DNA of 64,000 nt from Hyaloperonospora brassicae (taxonomy: Eukaryota; Oomycota; Peronosporomycetes; Peronosporales; Peronosporaceae). The notes below the pieces were generated by a model. That model did not search any database. It saw only the letters and a list, made by a program, of their open reading frames with translations, and was not told the DNA's origin. This document shows positions 1-14,493 of this stretch, piece after piece; the first letter of the stretch is position 1, and each line of letters begins with the position of its first letter. Position numbers and translations under genes: made by a program. The stretch lies in the NCBI GenBank assembly GCA_947650285.1, contig CANTFL010000370.1, positions 52,164-116,163 of the forward strand, read 5' to 3'.

Positions 1-1339
1 GATCCTCTGATTAGGTCAAATACAATTATGTGACACCTGGGGGTCATGCGACACCTACAATGTTTACGGTGTGGTCACTAAAGCCAATTAGCGTCAAGGT
101 ATCATTACACACACGTGCAGCAGCAGGGGCCAGGAGGTGTCGTGGTCACCGCAGCTGAACTTCATTCGGTTATAGACCTAACAAAATAGTCCATCAGCCC
201 AAACGAATGCCTCTGATGTCGAAAAATCGATTTCTTGCAACAGTAATTCGATCCAGAAGCTTATGTGGCCATGCCACCAGCGGTAGCATTGAGCACAACA
301 CCGACCCCTACAGAATGAGTTCCATCAGACGCACCTGAATCACGCCACCTGACTCGCAAAATTGCTTCACAAAAATCTTTTTATGACTTCATGTACAATT
401 GAAGCGAAGGAAAGACCAAAGCAAACCTACTCTCACACCAAATTTAAGCATGATTGAGACTCTAGACGCATACTATGACTAACTTTATACCCCTGATTGT
501 TAACATTCAGGAGCCTTTGATGCCGTTCGGTAAGAAGACGAGGTCTCGACCGATCGCGTAGATCTCGATCGTGCTGAATGTGGGGCGGTGGATTCTTTGG
601 CGACCAAAAATATTCGGTAGCGTGAACGGCACCTGCAATTAAGCTGGCATCAATCTTGCTTAGCTTGGAGGAGACAGCAAGGAAAGGGGGGTTAGCGTCG
701 CGATTCGGCGCGCGTAAGGGCTGTTCATCTGCTTTTGGCTTGTTAGCTACACAATTCGGTGTACCAGTCCGACGGTAGAAATGCTAATGTGCTTCCTATA
801 AAATCGCGGCCAGATCAATATCCAATTAGATGCCGAAAGTGGAGCGGCTGTTGGAGGTGCAAGAAGTTCCAACACGTATGATGGGACATTGCCGAGCCAC
901 GTTCGTGGCACAAGTGGATTCCGAAATAGCCTTAGTATCTTCGGAAAGAAACTTTGCACAGCTAAGACTCCATTAAATGGGCACACAGACGATAAGCAAC
1001 TTTATATAGAGGATTATATATGTCACGCCCAGCGGGTCGCCTTATTACATGAAACGGGATTCGGACGGGTTTCTATGCCAAGCCAGAAGTCAGATAACGA
1101 ACATGGTTGGTCACCATATGACTTCGCGGCTACTTGATGAATGAAGCACATGTGCACAAGAATTGTTTAGAGTGGCAGCGAAACACCTAAAATGATTGCC
1201 ACGTTTGAGCGTAAATATAGAAATGTGAATTTTTATGACGGCGTCAAGAGATCTTTAGGCTGTTGGTAATATCACCATAAGATTACAACACGATATGAAC
1301 AAGCGGTTTAACTGTGACTGATTCGTTGCTATCCGTCGT
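1..1339. other. Intergenic, no recognised gene
   Basis: Moderately AT-rich sequence. The short open frames here (none above about 82 codons) have no recognisable domain and I treat them as chance. No repeat structure was seen up to the solo LTR. Confidence 0.5.
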
Positions 1340-1774
1340 TGTAGCGGGGTAGCCCGTTACATGAAATTGTCATTAAAACTATTTGACAATAAAGAATATT
1401 ACGTCGAATATTCTTTTACAGTAACACAAACATGGTGATATTGTTTGGATGACCGAAGGGTCTACTCATTGATTATAATTGTGACGATTACAACCCACCA
1501 ATCGCTGCTAGACGCACGCAATGGGCGATGAGTAGAAGTCACCATACATTTAGTTCTATTGGTATAATTAAGTCAGGACAACAGATTTTCAAGGAGTTAT
1601 AGGACTTAATTATAATAATACAGTGTTACTTCTACCAGATCCTAGTCTGACTACTTAGTCTCCTTTCCTTACTCTGTGTTTTTCAACACCTAGCAGGGCA
1701 CTGTCAACCACTGTTGTCAGTGGAAGTATAATCCGTACTGGTCAACCAGTACGAGTCAACAGTGCCCCGTTACA
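1340..1774 (+). repeat. Diverged solo LTR of the hairpin-rich Ty3/gypsy family
   Basis: It begins with a diverged TGTAGCGGGG and ends GTGCCCCGTTACA, matching the termini of the gypsy LTRs at 35673-36061 and 43259-43648 but in opposite orientation. The internal GAATATTC-type and GGTGATATTG segments and the ACGACG-flanked middle correspond to the family. No gag or pol adjoins it, so it is a solo LTR left by recombination between the two LTRs. Flanks GTCGT and GTCAC match at three of five bases, compatible with an old, mutated target duplication. It is longer and more diverged than the other copies, so it is probably the oldest one here. Confidence 0.8.
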
Positions 1775-3273
1775 GTCACGGCTTTCGCTGACGACATTTA
1801 GGCGGCAAAAATTGAGCAATTGAAGCTAACCCTCTGATTCTTCGAATATACGATGACCATTATGATGCATGTACACGCACAGAAATCAACAATATTTTAC
1901 ACACGGTTCAAACATTCAGAAATTTTTTGTCAGAAGCTTTGGAAAGAAACTTGACCGCCTGGCTCGACCTAAGAGACCACCGGTTTACCAATTCCCCGAT
2001 CTCAGATGCTACGTCATGATGGCAGAGCCGAAGGCCGTTCTTGGCATAATGCGTACCGAAAACCGCATGCGAATCACTCATACTCAGAGGTATTTTCAAT
2101 ATATCTGAGGCGGTGAAATTAACGCTGGCGTTGATCTTTGAAATGTCCATAGTAGTTGCTATTAAGGGCAATTCTATTTCTGGGAAATGGGTTCTTTTGC
2201 GTACGTATGGGCTTCAGAAAATAGTTTTTTGCCGCCTTCTGCGCACATGTACGCATTATCGAAAACAACGCCGGGTTGGCGTTGACCCGCGTCAATCTCT
2301 GTTATATTATCACGATCACCGCTTTTAAATGGAAGAATGGCCTGACATTCTACAAGCTCTTAGTGCTGCATGACTCACTTCGCGTATACGCCAAATATCT
2401 ACATGCACGGTGCCGTGATGAAATCGATTGACACGACGAATCGATACCCGAACATTCTGATTTTCTATGCGCGACCGTTTGTTTTCCCCCAGTGAAAGGG
2501 TGGCGAGTTTAAATTATCAGCTCCTGCTTTGGTAGTCGGCTGTTTAGTGGCGGAAGGATCAATCAGCAATACTCCGCGCCTACCGAATCAGGACGGCGAA
2601 ACTGGCAATGGATAACAGCTGATCAGTTAAATGGCACTGTCACACATTGGACGAACGTTTCTAGGCTAGTGTTCTTTATCGACATTTTCGATGGCTGGAT
2701 TCGACGTCGAAATGCACAATTTGTAGCAGATGACGTATTGCGACAGTTCAAAACGCGCGGCGAATCGAACTGATTTAACACCTACTATGCGCCGAATCAT
2801 GTTGGTCCGGAGATAGCCGCGTTGCAACAATACGAAATCAAACTGATCTGGCTTCGATAAAATCTCCGATGTCACGTCAATGAACGGCGGGGAAATAATG
2901 ACTACAGGAGAATCTAAGATATAGTAGGGGATAATATCGTTCATTGGTGCACTCCTCAGCAATGTTTTGTAAACGCTTTAGCAGCTACTGTGTAGCACTT
3001 ATCAGGTTATTACAAAAAAAGTAGACAAGAGTAACGATTTCAGCTTCCAGACCTCAGCATTGAAGATGTAGGTACTTAGTTATATCTACGTCCTTTTCTC
3101 CATAAATGCGAAAACCCCATGAAAACTTATGGTCCACCAGCATACAGCGCAGATCGGTAACACGACCTACGTTACCGTAAAAGTCTGCGGCTTGAAAAAG
3201 AGAACCCGAGTGGAATGGAGGTTAAAAAGGCGGGAGTGTTCGAAAAACGACAATGTCCACTTGCGCGGATTCT
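1775..3273. other. Intergenic, no recognised gene
   Basis: Several overlapping open frames of 60-98 codons occur around 1869-2962 on both strands. None shows a domain, signal peptide or codon bias that I can recognise, and they lie antisense to each other, as expected for chance ORFs. Confidence 0.4.
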
Positions 3274-3665
3274 TGTAACGGGGCAGCCCGTTACATGGAA
3301 TTGTCACTTTGAAGAAAGTGACAATAAAGAATATTAAGTTGAATATTCTTTGAACAATATCGCCGAAGTGGTGATATTGAAGGGTCGACCAAATGGTCTG
3401 CTCATTGGTTGATATCGTAATGATATCAATCCATCAATCGCCACAGGACGTGCGCAATGAGTGGTGACGAGACGTCACCATACACTCAGTTATATTTACA
3501 TAATTAAGTCAGGTTAAACAGAGAGACAGTGGCAAAAAAGACTTGATAATATTAATACAACAGTTTTACTTTTCCCTAATTTACGCTTCCTCGTTTGCCT
3601 CGAGTATGTCTGTCGGGGCACCTCAACCCTTGCGTTAAGGTCACGCAAGGGTGTGCCCCGTTACA
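3274..3665 (+). repeat. Solo LTR of the hairpin-rich Ty3/gypsy family
   Basis: It starts TGTAACGGGGCAGCCCGTTACA and ends GGGTGTGCCCCGTTACA. It is flanked by a perfect 5-bp target duplication, ATTCT at 3269-3273 and 3666-3670, which proves that a complete insertion once stood here and recombined down to one LTR. At 392 bp it has the same length as the LTRs of the full element downstream. It carries the family's chain of short hairpins: the terminal 9-bp stem, the GTCACTTT stem, the GAATATTC stem and the CCCTTGCGT/ACGCAAGGG stem. Orientation is opposite to the full element at 35673-43648. Confidence 0.93.
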
Positions 3666-6600
3666 ATTCTTTTTACGAACATATAATCATGGAAGATGAA
3701 GCTGTTGCATTAACGGTAGCCTTTGCTCCACAGTAAACCTAGATTTTTCTTCTGGTTTTCAAAAACTCTCATATAAAGGGTTGGCCGCTCAAATCGGAAG
3801 GCGTCAAAGTTTTATCGACTCTGCAGTCTGCGTACCACGCATGTTCTTGGAAGCCATATCGTCTGGATACAAGGGAGACGACTGAAGTGCTGAGAGGAAA
3901 TATCTAACAATATTTTGTTTCTTTCACGGGCGGCGAGATAGAAATATGATTTTTCCAATATTCTAGCTTACCAGCTGCAAAATTACCAACCTTTCTATCA
4001 GTTGACTTCAATTGTGTGCAAATGCCAGCGATGGAACGTTACGAATCCCACACATCGCTCTAATTGGCCATTCCAAATCTCCATGCTCTGATCGCCTTAC
4101 TAAATTAGCGAATGCGCGGGGGCTTCAAAACTATTGAAAAGGTGACGCCTCGGATGAAGTAGACGATCATTTTACTTATGGGGAGGGTGAATGTGCAAGT
4201 CCAATATACTGATATGACGTCTCAGCTCATTCGGTCGATCGCGTACAATAAATTTCACGTACGAAACCCCAAAAATGTCTAATTATCCGCGTTTAGTGCT
4301 TCACATCCGATCCCCGGTGCGTCGGCACCGCCTTACAAAGAAAAGCGGGGTGACGTATTTCATCAAAAATGGTATTCCGGACGTTTTCTCGCGCGGTTTT
4401 TAAAAAAATAGATGAGACGTACTAAGGCAAGGGGCATCGACAATAAGATGAAATTTTATCATAAATTTGTAAATACCAGCATCTAGAGGCTCTGCAAGCG
4501 TGATAAGTGGAAACGTGCCAGTTTGCTTCGACTGTGTATTCGTCGACCAACCTAAGCACAAGTCCATGGCCGCAGCGAATAAGGATGATTTCCGAAGACT
4601 CACGTCACGAACATTCTGTAAGAATCGGACAGCGCCTTAAAGGTATATTTCCGCATATTTTACGGTGGATTTAAAAACCAGTTCATACAGAAGCCATATT
4701 TTTGTGTTACAGATAGATTTCAGCTTTCCGTTCGTTCATTTGTCGGGTACATGTAGGTATATGAAAATTTGCATCCCAATGACAATACGCCATAGAATTC
4801 CCACGAATTCCCCGAACGAAGTCTTTCGATAATTTCGTATCTGACGTACGACGATGTTTCGAATCCCAACTACCAATCAATACGGGTTGCTGAGAACCTG
4901 GAACATTTTTTTAGGGTTAAAAAAACGGAAGTGCGGACGGCTATTCCAAGCCTCATGCCAAAGAGGCAGAGGATGTTGACGGAATCAACATAGCTTTTAA
5001 AAGAATACCCCTGATCCCTTCGTTTCTGCTCGTGGCCATGAGTAACTTCATTTCGACGGTGCTTATCAGCCCTCTGTTCTAGAGGGACCTATACTATCTT
5101 TGCGTTAGAATATGAAGTTGCCTTTTGCCATGTAACATTTTCCTACTTCTCTGCTGAAAACGATTCACCAAATGTTCAAAAGATATTAGCAACGCCCATG
5201 CAAAGGTTTGCTGTAAATTAGTGGGCCGTCAAAGAAGGGTTTACTGTACGCATAATAGACGATTGAGCTGGTGACGATGATGGCGGCTCAAATTGCTAGG
5301 GCCGGGCGCTTTGAGACACTAGGGGCTCTAGGTATCCACGCCATTCTCTTACTCGATTTTTAAAAGGCTACCAATTCGTCGATCGAGACTATGCGTACGA
5401 TGCTATACTAAATTTTCTTTTCGGTGACCCTTACATCCAGCTTATTTACCGGCTGCATACCGGGAAGACGGCATCGCTCCTTGTTAACGGACGACCTTCC
5501 GATCCCATTCAAGTAGAACAAGCGATCGAAAAATGTGCCTTGCCTTTCTCGCCTTCCTTTTCCAAAAGCGGTCGAGCTCTTGGGAATGGCTTTTTAACTA
5601 TCTCTTGACTTGCTATGTCTCCCGGTCCAAGTCGGCGAAGCCAATCATAACATATTTCGCCTTTTCTTAAGACTTGACCATTTGTAACAAGAAGATGATG
5701 CAATAACTGCACTATCACAGCAAGTTTTACGTTTCGGCGCTCTGTATAATTTGCATGCGCAAAACGAATCATGAGCAAAACAATTTATTACACGAGCGAG
5801 TTAACGGATTTATTTCCAGAGCATTTTGGTTGTTTAGGCAGGTGAAGACACGCTACACCTGATATAAAAACGGGACGGGTGAACGCCATCGTTGCAATAA
5901 GGCGATTTGTATTTGGAAGCGCTAGCGGTTGCTTTTTACGACTTCGACAATAAAAAGTATAATCGATAATGGAGAACTAATTATCAATGCCTTCATTTCA
6001 TCGTCGATTTTGTACACGGAAGCGGTATTCATGATCCCAGATTGAGCGTGCAAGGATCTTTAAATCATCTCCAAAAAATTAATGTGGGCACATGAGACCT
6101 CGATAGAAGCAAGTCTACAAATATTAAAGTCTATATTACTGTACACGACGCGAAATACTGACGAAGTCGGTCTTGTCTTTCGTATACTGGCCATTCAAAT
6201 GCGACGGACCAAAGACGCACTGACTGGATCACACGATTTCACAAAACGTAGTAAGTTGCTTGTGTTGAAAGGGCTTAGTTACGCAGATTGATTTATTTCA
6301 CTTAATCACACATGAATGAATGAGTGAGACAACGAGAAGAGCCTTGCCTCATATTCGGGCTTCGAATGCTTTTTCTTGAATAGGATATAGACATGTTTCT
6401 TAATTCGTCTGCGGAGCACGAAGTACACCGCAAGGCAGGGAAATTGACCTCACTATAATTCCTGATGCATGTTACCACCCAAATTATCACCAACAATCGG
6501 TGTAACAATTTTGGGAAATGTTGGCTGGTGTGGCATCCTAGGATCCGAGGATGATAATGCGATATTGCTGGACTAGAAAAAACAGTTTGACGCATAATCC

Positions 6601-9600
6601 ACAGGTTTCTGCACGTATGGCGATCGGCCCCAGTTATGCTTGTGTTTACCAGCTTATCCTCGCGCCAGGAGGTCTACAAAAATTCACAGCCAAAGTTTGG
6701 CGGTGGGATAATGCCATTGTGTCGTCGTCTCTGATGTTTAAAATTGAATTTAAACAAGTTATGAAGTCTGCAATATAGATTCTACCATCCCTCCCGCTTT
6801 GATGTGAATATGACTAGCTGATTGAGCGCAGGCGAAGAAGTGTGGGTGATCGCAGACGGTATCCTTGTGGGTGGGTACAGTCCGATTTGGCCAGGTCCTC
6901 GACAGGCTGAATTTTGTTAAGCTAAGCTAACATAGATGATAACAGCATGGGAAGTTATCAGGTTAAGTCGGGATGATCACCTTAGACAGCACTAATGGTA
7001 TTTAATGTACATCGTAGTTACCATTGCTTCGCCTGGGGGAAACCTTACACGGGTTGTATTTGATCTATCTGCTGGGCAACGTTTTATCGGGCTCATGAGC
7101 CGTATAACACCGGCTTATTTGACCTTTAAAACCCAAACATATAGCGTTTAGATGCTTTAAGTCCGGAATTTCGGCGAGATCGGCGGCGTGCCAGCTCTCT
7201 TCCATGGTATAGGTTTATGACAAAAGGCTATTATTTTTAAAGGTTTGGAAACCATCTCTCGTCGCCATCTAAGCGTCTTAGATGCTTTATGCCCATCGTC
7301 CAATGACGAATTAAGTCTTGCTTAACCGGCGTTGAACGGAATGCCCGAAATATGTTGGCACATGCTTTTGTTTGTCAGCAGGCGCCAGCGTTATGGGGCA
7401 CATACTCTAAACACTAATGGATCTACATTATCGCCTACCATTGTTGCTATTTGCTTTGGCAACTGTACAAACCGGCAGGCTCAAGAAATATCGGTACTAA
7501 AGCTAGCTCGGATACTCAAGCAAAATGAAGATGAGAATGTGTGGCGGCAAGCATGTGTGGAAAATGAATTTTGTTCTTATGACCTCCTTTTGCATCATGC
7601 ACCAATGGAGTAAGCGCAACGATGGCATATTGTAAATCTTGCAGACCACGACATCTTTAAGTGTCGTTTGCTTATAGACAATCGGTATAGGTCAATCATT
7701 TTTCTTGACTATATGTGAGCATCAACGTGCGGCAATATCGCTTCAAGGTGCTTGATAAAATACCTCCCATTTTTTCTCCTTGAGAGCCAAGCGGAGCCTC
7801 GCTACCTCTTCGGGAATTTCGGACCACCACCGCGACCGGCGCTGTATTCTTGACTTATCATACTACACACCTCTAGCGCATAATCATCACACGCAATAAG
7901 CATACATGAATCTTGTTATTTTACATCTTAAACAATGATAAGAAGCATTGATGTAGCGTATGCTGAATCATCACATTGAATTATGAAATTGGCTTTTCTT
8001 GAATGCCACAACGTACCGTGTGGCAAATGAGCTGAGCACCGATGATCAAAGGGCATAATTATACACCATGATGTCATCGAATCATTTTTCATGATAGAGC
8101 TGACAAAACAAATCGCGGAAGCCCGTAGAAGAAACGGGCTGAGGCATTCTGTGTCGAACAAAATAATTGGCCTGCAAAAGAATGACGTTAAAATCAGCCA
8201 TGTGAGGTACAAAAGATGCATCGAACAAGCTATTTTGTTTAATGGGTAGCGATATGGGTTTTAATAAGCCTAATGATATGGGAAAAGGCCACTCGACAGC
8301 AGGATCATTATCGAACTCTGCAGGTTTATTAATGGTAGCGTCACCATTAATTTTTGACATTATATATACTTAAATATTCGCTTTCGCATATGTCATTTTA
8401 CTTGGATAAACGATTATTTTGTGCGACCATATAGTATTAGTTACATTTTTTGTGTAGGCATTCCGTGAAGAAAAATAATTAAAATTCACTGTACTGCATA
8501 CCAAGCAACAAAGTAGGGATATCTTCACAATGTATATATTAAATTGGTTCAATAAAAAGTATTGTTTCGCTACAATTAGTAGTATGCCGCAGTCAATATC
8601 ATTTGTTCAGCCCTAAATACTGGTTTGTGGTCTTTTGATGAGGAAGCCGGCTTACCGCGACCGTAAGCACTACCCGTAGCTATAACACACATATGTACAG
8701 AAATGTACGTAATTAATTTTTATGAAACATGCCTTACCCTCTCGTCGGCCAGAAGTTAAATGAAATAACTGTGTTGATACTTTATCATGCGTGACCATAC
8801 TGCATGTACTAACCAGATAGCGATACATTGGCTTCATAAACCAGATCTTTAATGGAAGAGTATACCAGGTGCAGAACGTAGGACAGATAATCGAATTAGG
8901 ATAGGTTTTGTGTAATCTAACAAACATTTTGCGGCAAAATGTACTTTTAGACCGCAACGCACTCAAATAACGCCATACAAATTGAATTTTTTAGCTCGTA
9001 CATATACCTATCTGTATATATTATATGATTAGCTAATGACTGCTATCGATACCTTTTTACAAAGTAGTACTTTGGTATTCTAAACGCCATTTTATATTGA
9101 ATCAAGGAAAACGTTTACAATGCCCCCAATGTTTCATTAATCACACCAACGGTATATATTGCCTTAATTTAAATACTTTCCATGAATATGGTTGCACGGC
9201 TTTCGTACCCATCTACCTAAACAAGATCATCAATATGAATTATAATTATCACTGTATCTGTGAGTGGAATTTACTTAGCAAAATCCATGTCAGTGGCGGT
9301 CTACAATGACTAGCATATTTATTTAAATTAAACGAATGATCGTACTGCAAGCGACGGAGCGTGTAAAAATAAGTAAGCCATCCTCGTTGATGCCGGTAAT
9401 TAATGCTGTCACCTTGACCGGCTTGGACCAGTCACTTGACTGCATTGTGCACAACGACAAGAAGGGATGGGCGTCAATAATTTGGTCTGTTCCCTTGCAA
9501 TTGAAACTAAGTCAATTGTAGTTCTCAGCGGATGTAGACTGCCTATTCGGAGACATACTATCGAGGAAAGCTCAGTCTGGCTCTTTTCAGACGCTAGGTC

Positions 9601-10719
9601 GATCCACTACCATCACCAAAATACACGTTGTTCTAATTTTACAATTAAACAGGTATTACGACGATTGATGTGCCTATTGATGGACCTCTGCGGCTGGATT
9701 GAATGTCATTTTAAATAAAGTATTGTTAAATGCCTTTGTCACAGTGCCCATGCAGGATAATTGTCACTAGCCAAACCTGCTCTAGAATCGCTCGTATAGT
9801 TTCATTTGACCGAGTAATGGGTCAGTCCAAAAAAGTAGCTGCATATTAATTTACCACATAACGCCGACTTATCGACATGCATAGATTGTTAAATTTAGTA
9901 TTTTGTCATTTGTAAATATGATCAAAATTGTTCTAAGACTGGTAACACTCTGGATCCTACCAATTAGAATTTGTTAATTAAGTAAATTACGTTATAATAT
10001 AACGGTGAGGGTGGTTAAAGAATACCTGGGGGGTTGTTAACGTTTCCCATAATCAACTTATTTGATGAGCTCCTTATATAATTGTCCACTCCATTGAAGT
10101 GGGCCGCGTTTTATAAAGTATGACTTTTAAATTTCTTCACATGTTGATGTTCAATCATTTATCTTTTATCCTTTGGTGTATTACTTCCTTATATATTTTA
10201 TACATATTACATAGCCGTACGCTAAAGTCGGTCATACGGTACAATCGTCCTGTAACCATCGATACCTTTTTTGTTTACTGATAATAATTTAAATTTATGA
10301 TGTGTTAAAATTGCATAATGACGCCTTCAAATATATACATGTTGTACCATCACGCGTTCCATGGATGACCGTTTCAATACACTAGAAAACACGTTCTCTG
10401 GTATAAGGTGTTCAAACGTTATATATTTTGGAATGAGTACGTCACGTTTGCGAATTTGTGCAATTAAAAAATGACACTTTAAATGAAGAATCCGAATAGG
10501 AAATTGCTAAATTCACACCCCTTTTCCTACGATTTACATTCTTCCTTCAATATTATATATACAAAATCCCTATCATTTTAAGGTTTGATTTCTGACAGAG
10601 GTTTTACTCAATAATTAAGGCCATGAATTGGCAAGTAATACGTAAGAAATCCATAAGATACTACTCACGCCTGTGGTCTAGCTCCTCCAGCGTTCACTGA
10701 TAGGGCACCACGCAATAAC
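3666..10719. other. Long AT-rich gene-poor stretch
   Basis: Seven kilobases without a recognisable gene, RNA or element terminus. Open frames stay below 100 codons. The least random-looking one is 8082-8360 on the minus strand, whose product begins MSKINGDATINKPAEF, but it has no known domain. No tRNA-like A and B box pair was found by eye. This could be decayed transposon sequence beyond recognition. Confidence 0.4.
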
Positions 10720-11319
10720 ATGTTTTCTCCTCCCGAGGTTAAGTTAGCCAGCCGAGAGCAACTTATGAGTACTGTGCAGACGTTTGCACGTGGCCAAGGC
10801 TATGCTGTTACGGCTTCAAATTCGATATCAGGTAAGCGTGTCTACCTTAAATGTGATCGAGGTGACGCAAACGTACCAAAGGTTGGAAAAGAGCGCCAAC
10901 GCCAGACCAGATCACGCCGAATTGATTGCCCGTTCCTTTTAAGTGGAAGGTTCGACACAAGTGCGCCCTACTCCATCGATGCGTTGACCTTTTTGCCTAT
11001 GTCGGTGCCAGCGGCTACAGCAGCGCGCAAGATGTCGCCCGTAGCCAAGTGGCAGAGAAAGTACTCGTCGTTTCCCAACGTCGATTGCGTACTTTGTATA
11101 TACAATATTTTGAACGAAGGGTGTGAATCAAAGGAAAAAGAGAGTGAGTTTAGTAATTTCCTAAATATATTGTATGAAAATATTACGTACCACTGTCGTT
11201 CCACTAGATTGAATCTAACGGACATTTTTTTAAACCAAAATAAAAAATCGCACAAAATAGAATCACATGCCATCAATTCAAAGGTAAATGCCGAGCGAAA
11301 ATATCAAATAAAAATTTGA
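10720..11319 (+). pseudogene. FAR1/MULE-type DNA-binding domain fragment
   Basis: A 199-codon open frame starts at ATG 10720. Residues about 10-90 (SREQLM..VQTFARGQGYAV, KRVYLKCDRG, RQTRSRRIDCPFLLSGRFD) resemble the FAR1-type WRKY-GCM1 zinc cluster found at the N-terminus of oomycete MULE transposases and of FAR1-like proteins. The two cysteines of KCDRG and DCPF fit the expected metal-binding pattern. After GRFD the expected C-terminal half of the domain, with its conserved histidines, and the transposase DDE domain are missing. The remaining ~100 residues are low-complexity and lysine-rich, with no recognised similarity. It is best read as a truncated N-terminal fragment of a MULE transposase, although a short stand-alone DNA-binding protein cannot be excluded. 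Confidence 0.55.
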
Positions 11320-14159
11320 AATTAATACAGGTGAGTGTAAATTTTCAGTGAGAGTATGCAATATTGCATCTATAATCAAGAAATTGATTCAAGAATGTGT
11401 GTGAATGGCGCGGGTAAGTATACCATAAACAATTAATACAAAATTAAAAAAGAAGTACAAATTTGCAGCTGGCAACCACATGATTTTGTCTTAAGGTCAG
11501 TGGTTAGGCGCCAATTTAATGCAAAAACTTAATTAGATGGAAAAAGCTTAAACGATGAAATTTTTTCAACTTCTACCGACAATAAAAGCTTATCAAATTG
11601 AACGGATCGTGGTAGTAACCTTCAGGTATCGTCATGAAAATTTCTTCTGAGCCTGAGTCAAAAATGAATGCTTGATTTTCACGTTACACCTCAAGAACAT
11701 GTTTAAAAACGTCAGAATGAGGTGTCCGGCAAAGCACAAAAAATATACGAGTTGCATATGTCCCGGATCCGGGATCCGACATCACGGTAAAACTCGGATA
11801 TTTCAATCGGAGTTTACAGATGTTTATATAAGTCAGAGTTAGCTCTAGCCTCAAGCCCAAGGTAATATTAATATGAATTTTTTGTATCGATTAGATACGA
11901 GACGATTAATATCTAACGCTGCTGTCAAGGTTTTTGTAAAAATGCCAATGGACAGAGAAGAGAGCTGCTTCGATAAAAAATGTTAGATGAGAGAGACCAT
12001 TTTGAATGCCCAAACATGAAAGATCGGACCTAATGTGTTTTTCCGCGATAGTCAAAGCCCTAATCGTAAGCCGTAAGAGACATCCCAAATCTTTTCCCTA
12101 CTACACAATAGTGTAGTAGGGAGTCTTTGATTTAAGACCGCATTAATAGGCGAAACGATAGATAATATGAAAACGCACTCTTCGGCGCGGTATGTCAAAT
12201 TTATGAACGGTAATACATGTCGGTTAAGACATCTGTACATGTATCGTCGACAGTGATAGAAAAAGTTGCTAATACAATGCTTTGATGATATAAGCAAATG
12301 TTGAACACATGTTCGACTATAAACCTTTATGAAGATTATCGATGCGTACACCGAGCCAAAAAATGAGTGAATTTACTGCAGCATATCCTAAGTTGTTCAA
12401 AACACGTAAATAAAGCAAGAGATAACTGTGCTATTAATATAACCCGTTTGAAGATTGTAGCCAAAAATCTGTTTGCGGTCAATTTAAACTGACTCTATGC
12501 TCAAACAAAACAGTACTGACCTCCTTTTCATAGCGGCGAGCCACCCTGTAATGTTCGGTGCTACAGCAATGGAGGCCATACATGAGCCGCAAACTAAGCA
12601 AATTCAATATCGGGGTGCCAGTATCAATGTAACACAAATTTGGTGGCTGACGATTGTAACCACTTCCGACAATTGTTGCAACCGGTAGCCTAGAACAACA
12701 GATGTGTTGGGTCCTTAAATGCGAGTTAGCCTAATCAGTATTTTTGAATATAGGTGCGCGAGTGCATATCAATTCCTGTCGAGTCTTCTTGGACCCGATC
12801 AAGACAAATGCATCACTACGGTAGCAGAATTGAAGAATTAAGATAAAATACGCTATACGGACCGATTTTAGCTCGGTAGATGGCTTTTATCTAACGGAAA
12901 GTAATTGCGTAAAAATGTTTGACGCCGGGTTTGGTATGATTATAACGAACGCTTTAAGGTTTGTCAAAGTACAAATATGCTTTAAGATTTATAGCATGCT
13001 AATATAATCGAGACCTGGCTTTGCTGCCTGAGGGAAAGGGGATAAGCGCGATTCGAGAGACCTTAGGACCCATAGGGCTAAAAAAATCCAATGCATAAAA
13101 CATACATATATTGTCCTATCATAATTTCAGCACTAAGTACCAAAAACGCACGGCTAAATGGCAATTTTAATAACGAAATCAGCGTCAGTATTGTTCTGCA
13201 TCCTCATGAAATGATGTGATAAGTAAAATATAACGAAAAACTATAGATATGGGAAGTAAAGGTTTGACGAACAGGATTGAGAGGCAGCGGGATGAAAATA
13301 AAGTCGAAACGGCAAGTGCTATACGGGATCTTATGTTCCAGGCAGGTCATCATCGGGCAATATAGGACACTTAACTTACGCATACCGTTACCAAACACTT
13401 AGATTTAAAACGTCAAATGTCAAATAGCTGTTTAATCGACAAAATCACTTCAAATTTCTACTATTTCACAAAATTGAGTTAGTTATATGCTCGAATGGCT
13501 AAAATTTTAAATTAAGCCTTTCTATAAGTTGACAAGTAGGTTCATATTATAAATAAGATTAGACAAAAGCTACTTGATTCAATTTTACAACTAGTGGCGG
13601 TATCGTGACAGCAGCATGCTTGAGTATCGCAAAAAATAAAGATGGTGGCTGCCCTACCTCAATATGACGACTAGGTTGGTATTCGCGGTAAATTTGACGT
13701 CAACAGCACGCCTGTATATCGTCGACTAAAATTTAGGGCGGTCGGCGGAGCGTGTAATAAGTTTCTGGTAAATTCTCAGTAATACTAGATTTTCATCGAT
13801 ACACGCAAGTACAACTACCTTCATTTGAGCGCCAGAAAAAAATGTCCGGGAAACTTAAACTGCAATTTGAGTGTCAGCCCTGGTTTGTTTTCTTTCTCCC
13901 ATACATCAGTCTCCATTTAATCGATGAATTCTATATCTAACGTATGTAAGAAAAGCCTTTGTGAAGATGAATGGAAGAAAAAATCGGTGCAAATGTTGGC
14001 GATCTAATGGCCGAATGAGATATACCCTTACATCTAGGTCCCGAATTGTCAATTTTTATCCTTTAAAAAAGTAGTGAATTTTTGATCAAGAGCACTAATA
14101 TAAATGGCGGCAAGAGGCCATCCTAGTGAGATCCAGTCCAATGCTCACCAGGCCCAAGG
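11320..14159. other. Intergenic, no recognised gene
   Basis: AT-rich. Only frames of up to 99 codons are present, without domains. A short perfect inverted repeat around 12097-12122 (CCCTACTAC ... GTAGTAGGG) is the only local structure noticed. Confidence 0.4.
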
Positions 14160-14493
14160 TGTAACGGGGCTAGAAAGTCCCGTCGCTAGCTCGCACAGGC
14201 GCTTTGAGGAAGCGTATAATTTAATTACTAGGTATTAGGTAATTTTTTAACTCCAATTTTTTTTTGTTTTGATTCGTACTAACTACGAAATTTTTAGAAT
14301 CATATGAAAAACGATCTTGTTCCCGACTTTCGGGAACCACTCATTTTAGGCTAAATTATCATTGGTTCATATTGGGTCTTATAGACCCCCAATTATAAAC
14401 CAATATTAAATGACCAAGCTGTGCCTGCTATTCGGGCACAGCACCTGCCTACAAATGTAATTATCTGTATATTATATAATGTGGCCCATCACA
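14160..14493 (-). repeat. 3' LTR of gypsy family 2
   Basis: 334 bp, near-identical to 19509-19843, with a short inverted GCTAGC segment, a GTTCCCG..CGGGAAC stem and a TGTGCCTG..CGGGCACA stem. It differs from the 35673-43648 LTR in everything except the first ten bases, so this is a separate family. Confidence 0.88.

Noticed and set aside
4840..4880. TTTCGAATCCCAAC resembling a tRNA B box
   Set aside because: No matching A box, acceptor stem or anticodon arm at the proper distance.
7140..7300. Segment containing TAGATGCTTT twice, reminiscent of reverse-strand large-subunit rRNA
   Set aside because: The similarity is limited to about ten bases and the surroundings do not match any rRNA helix I know.
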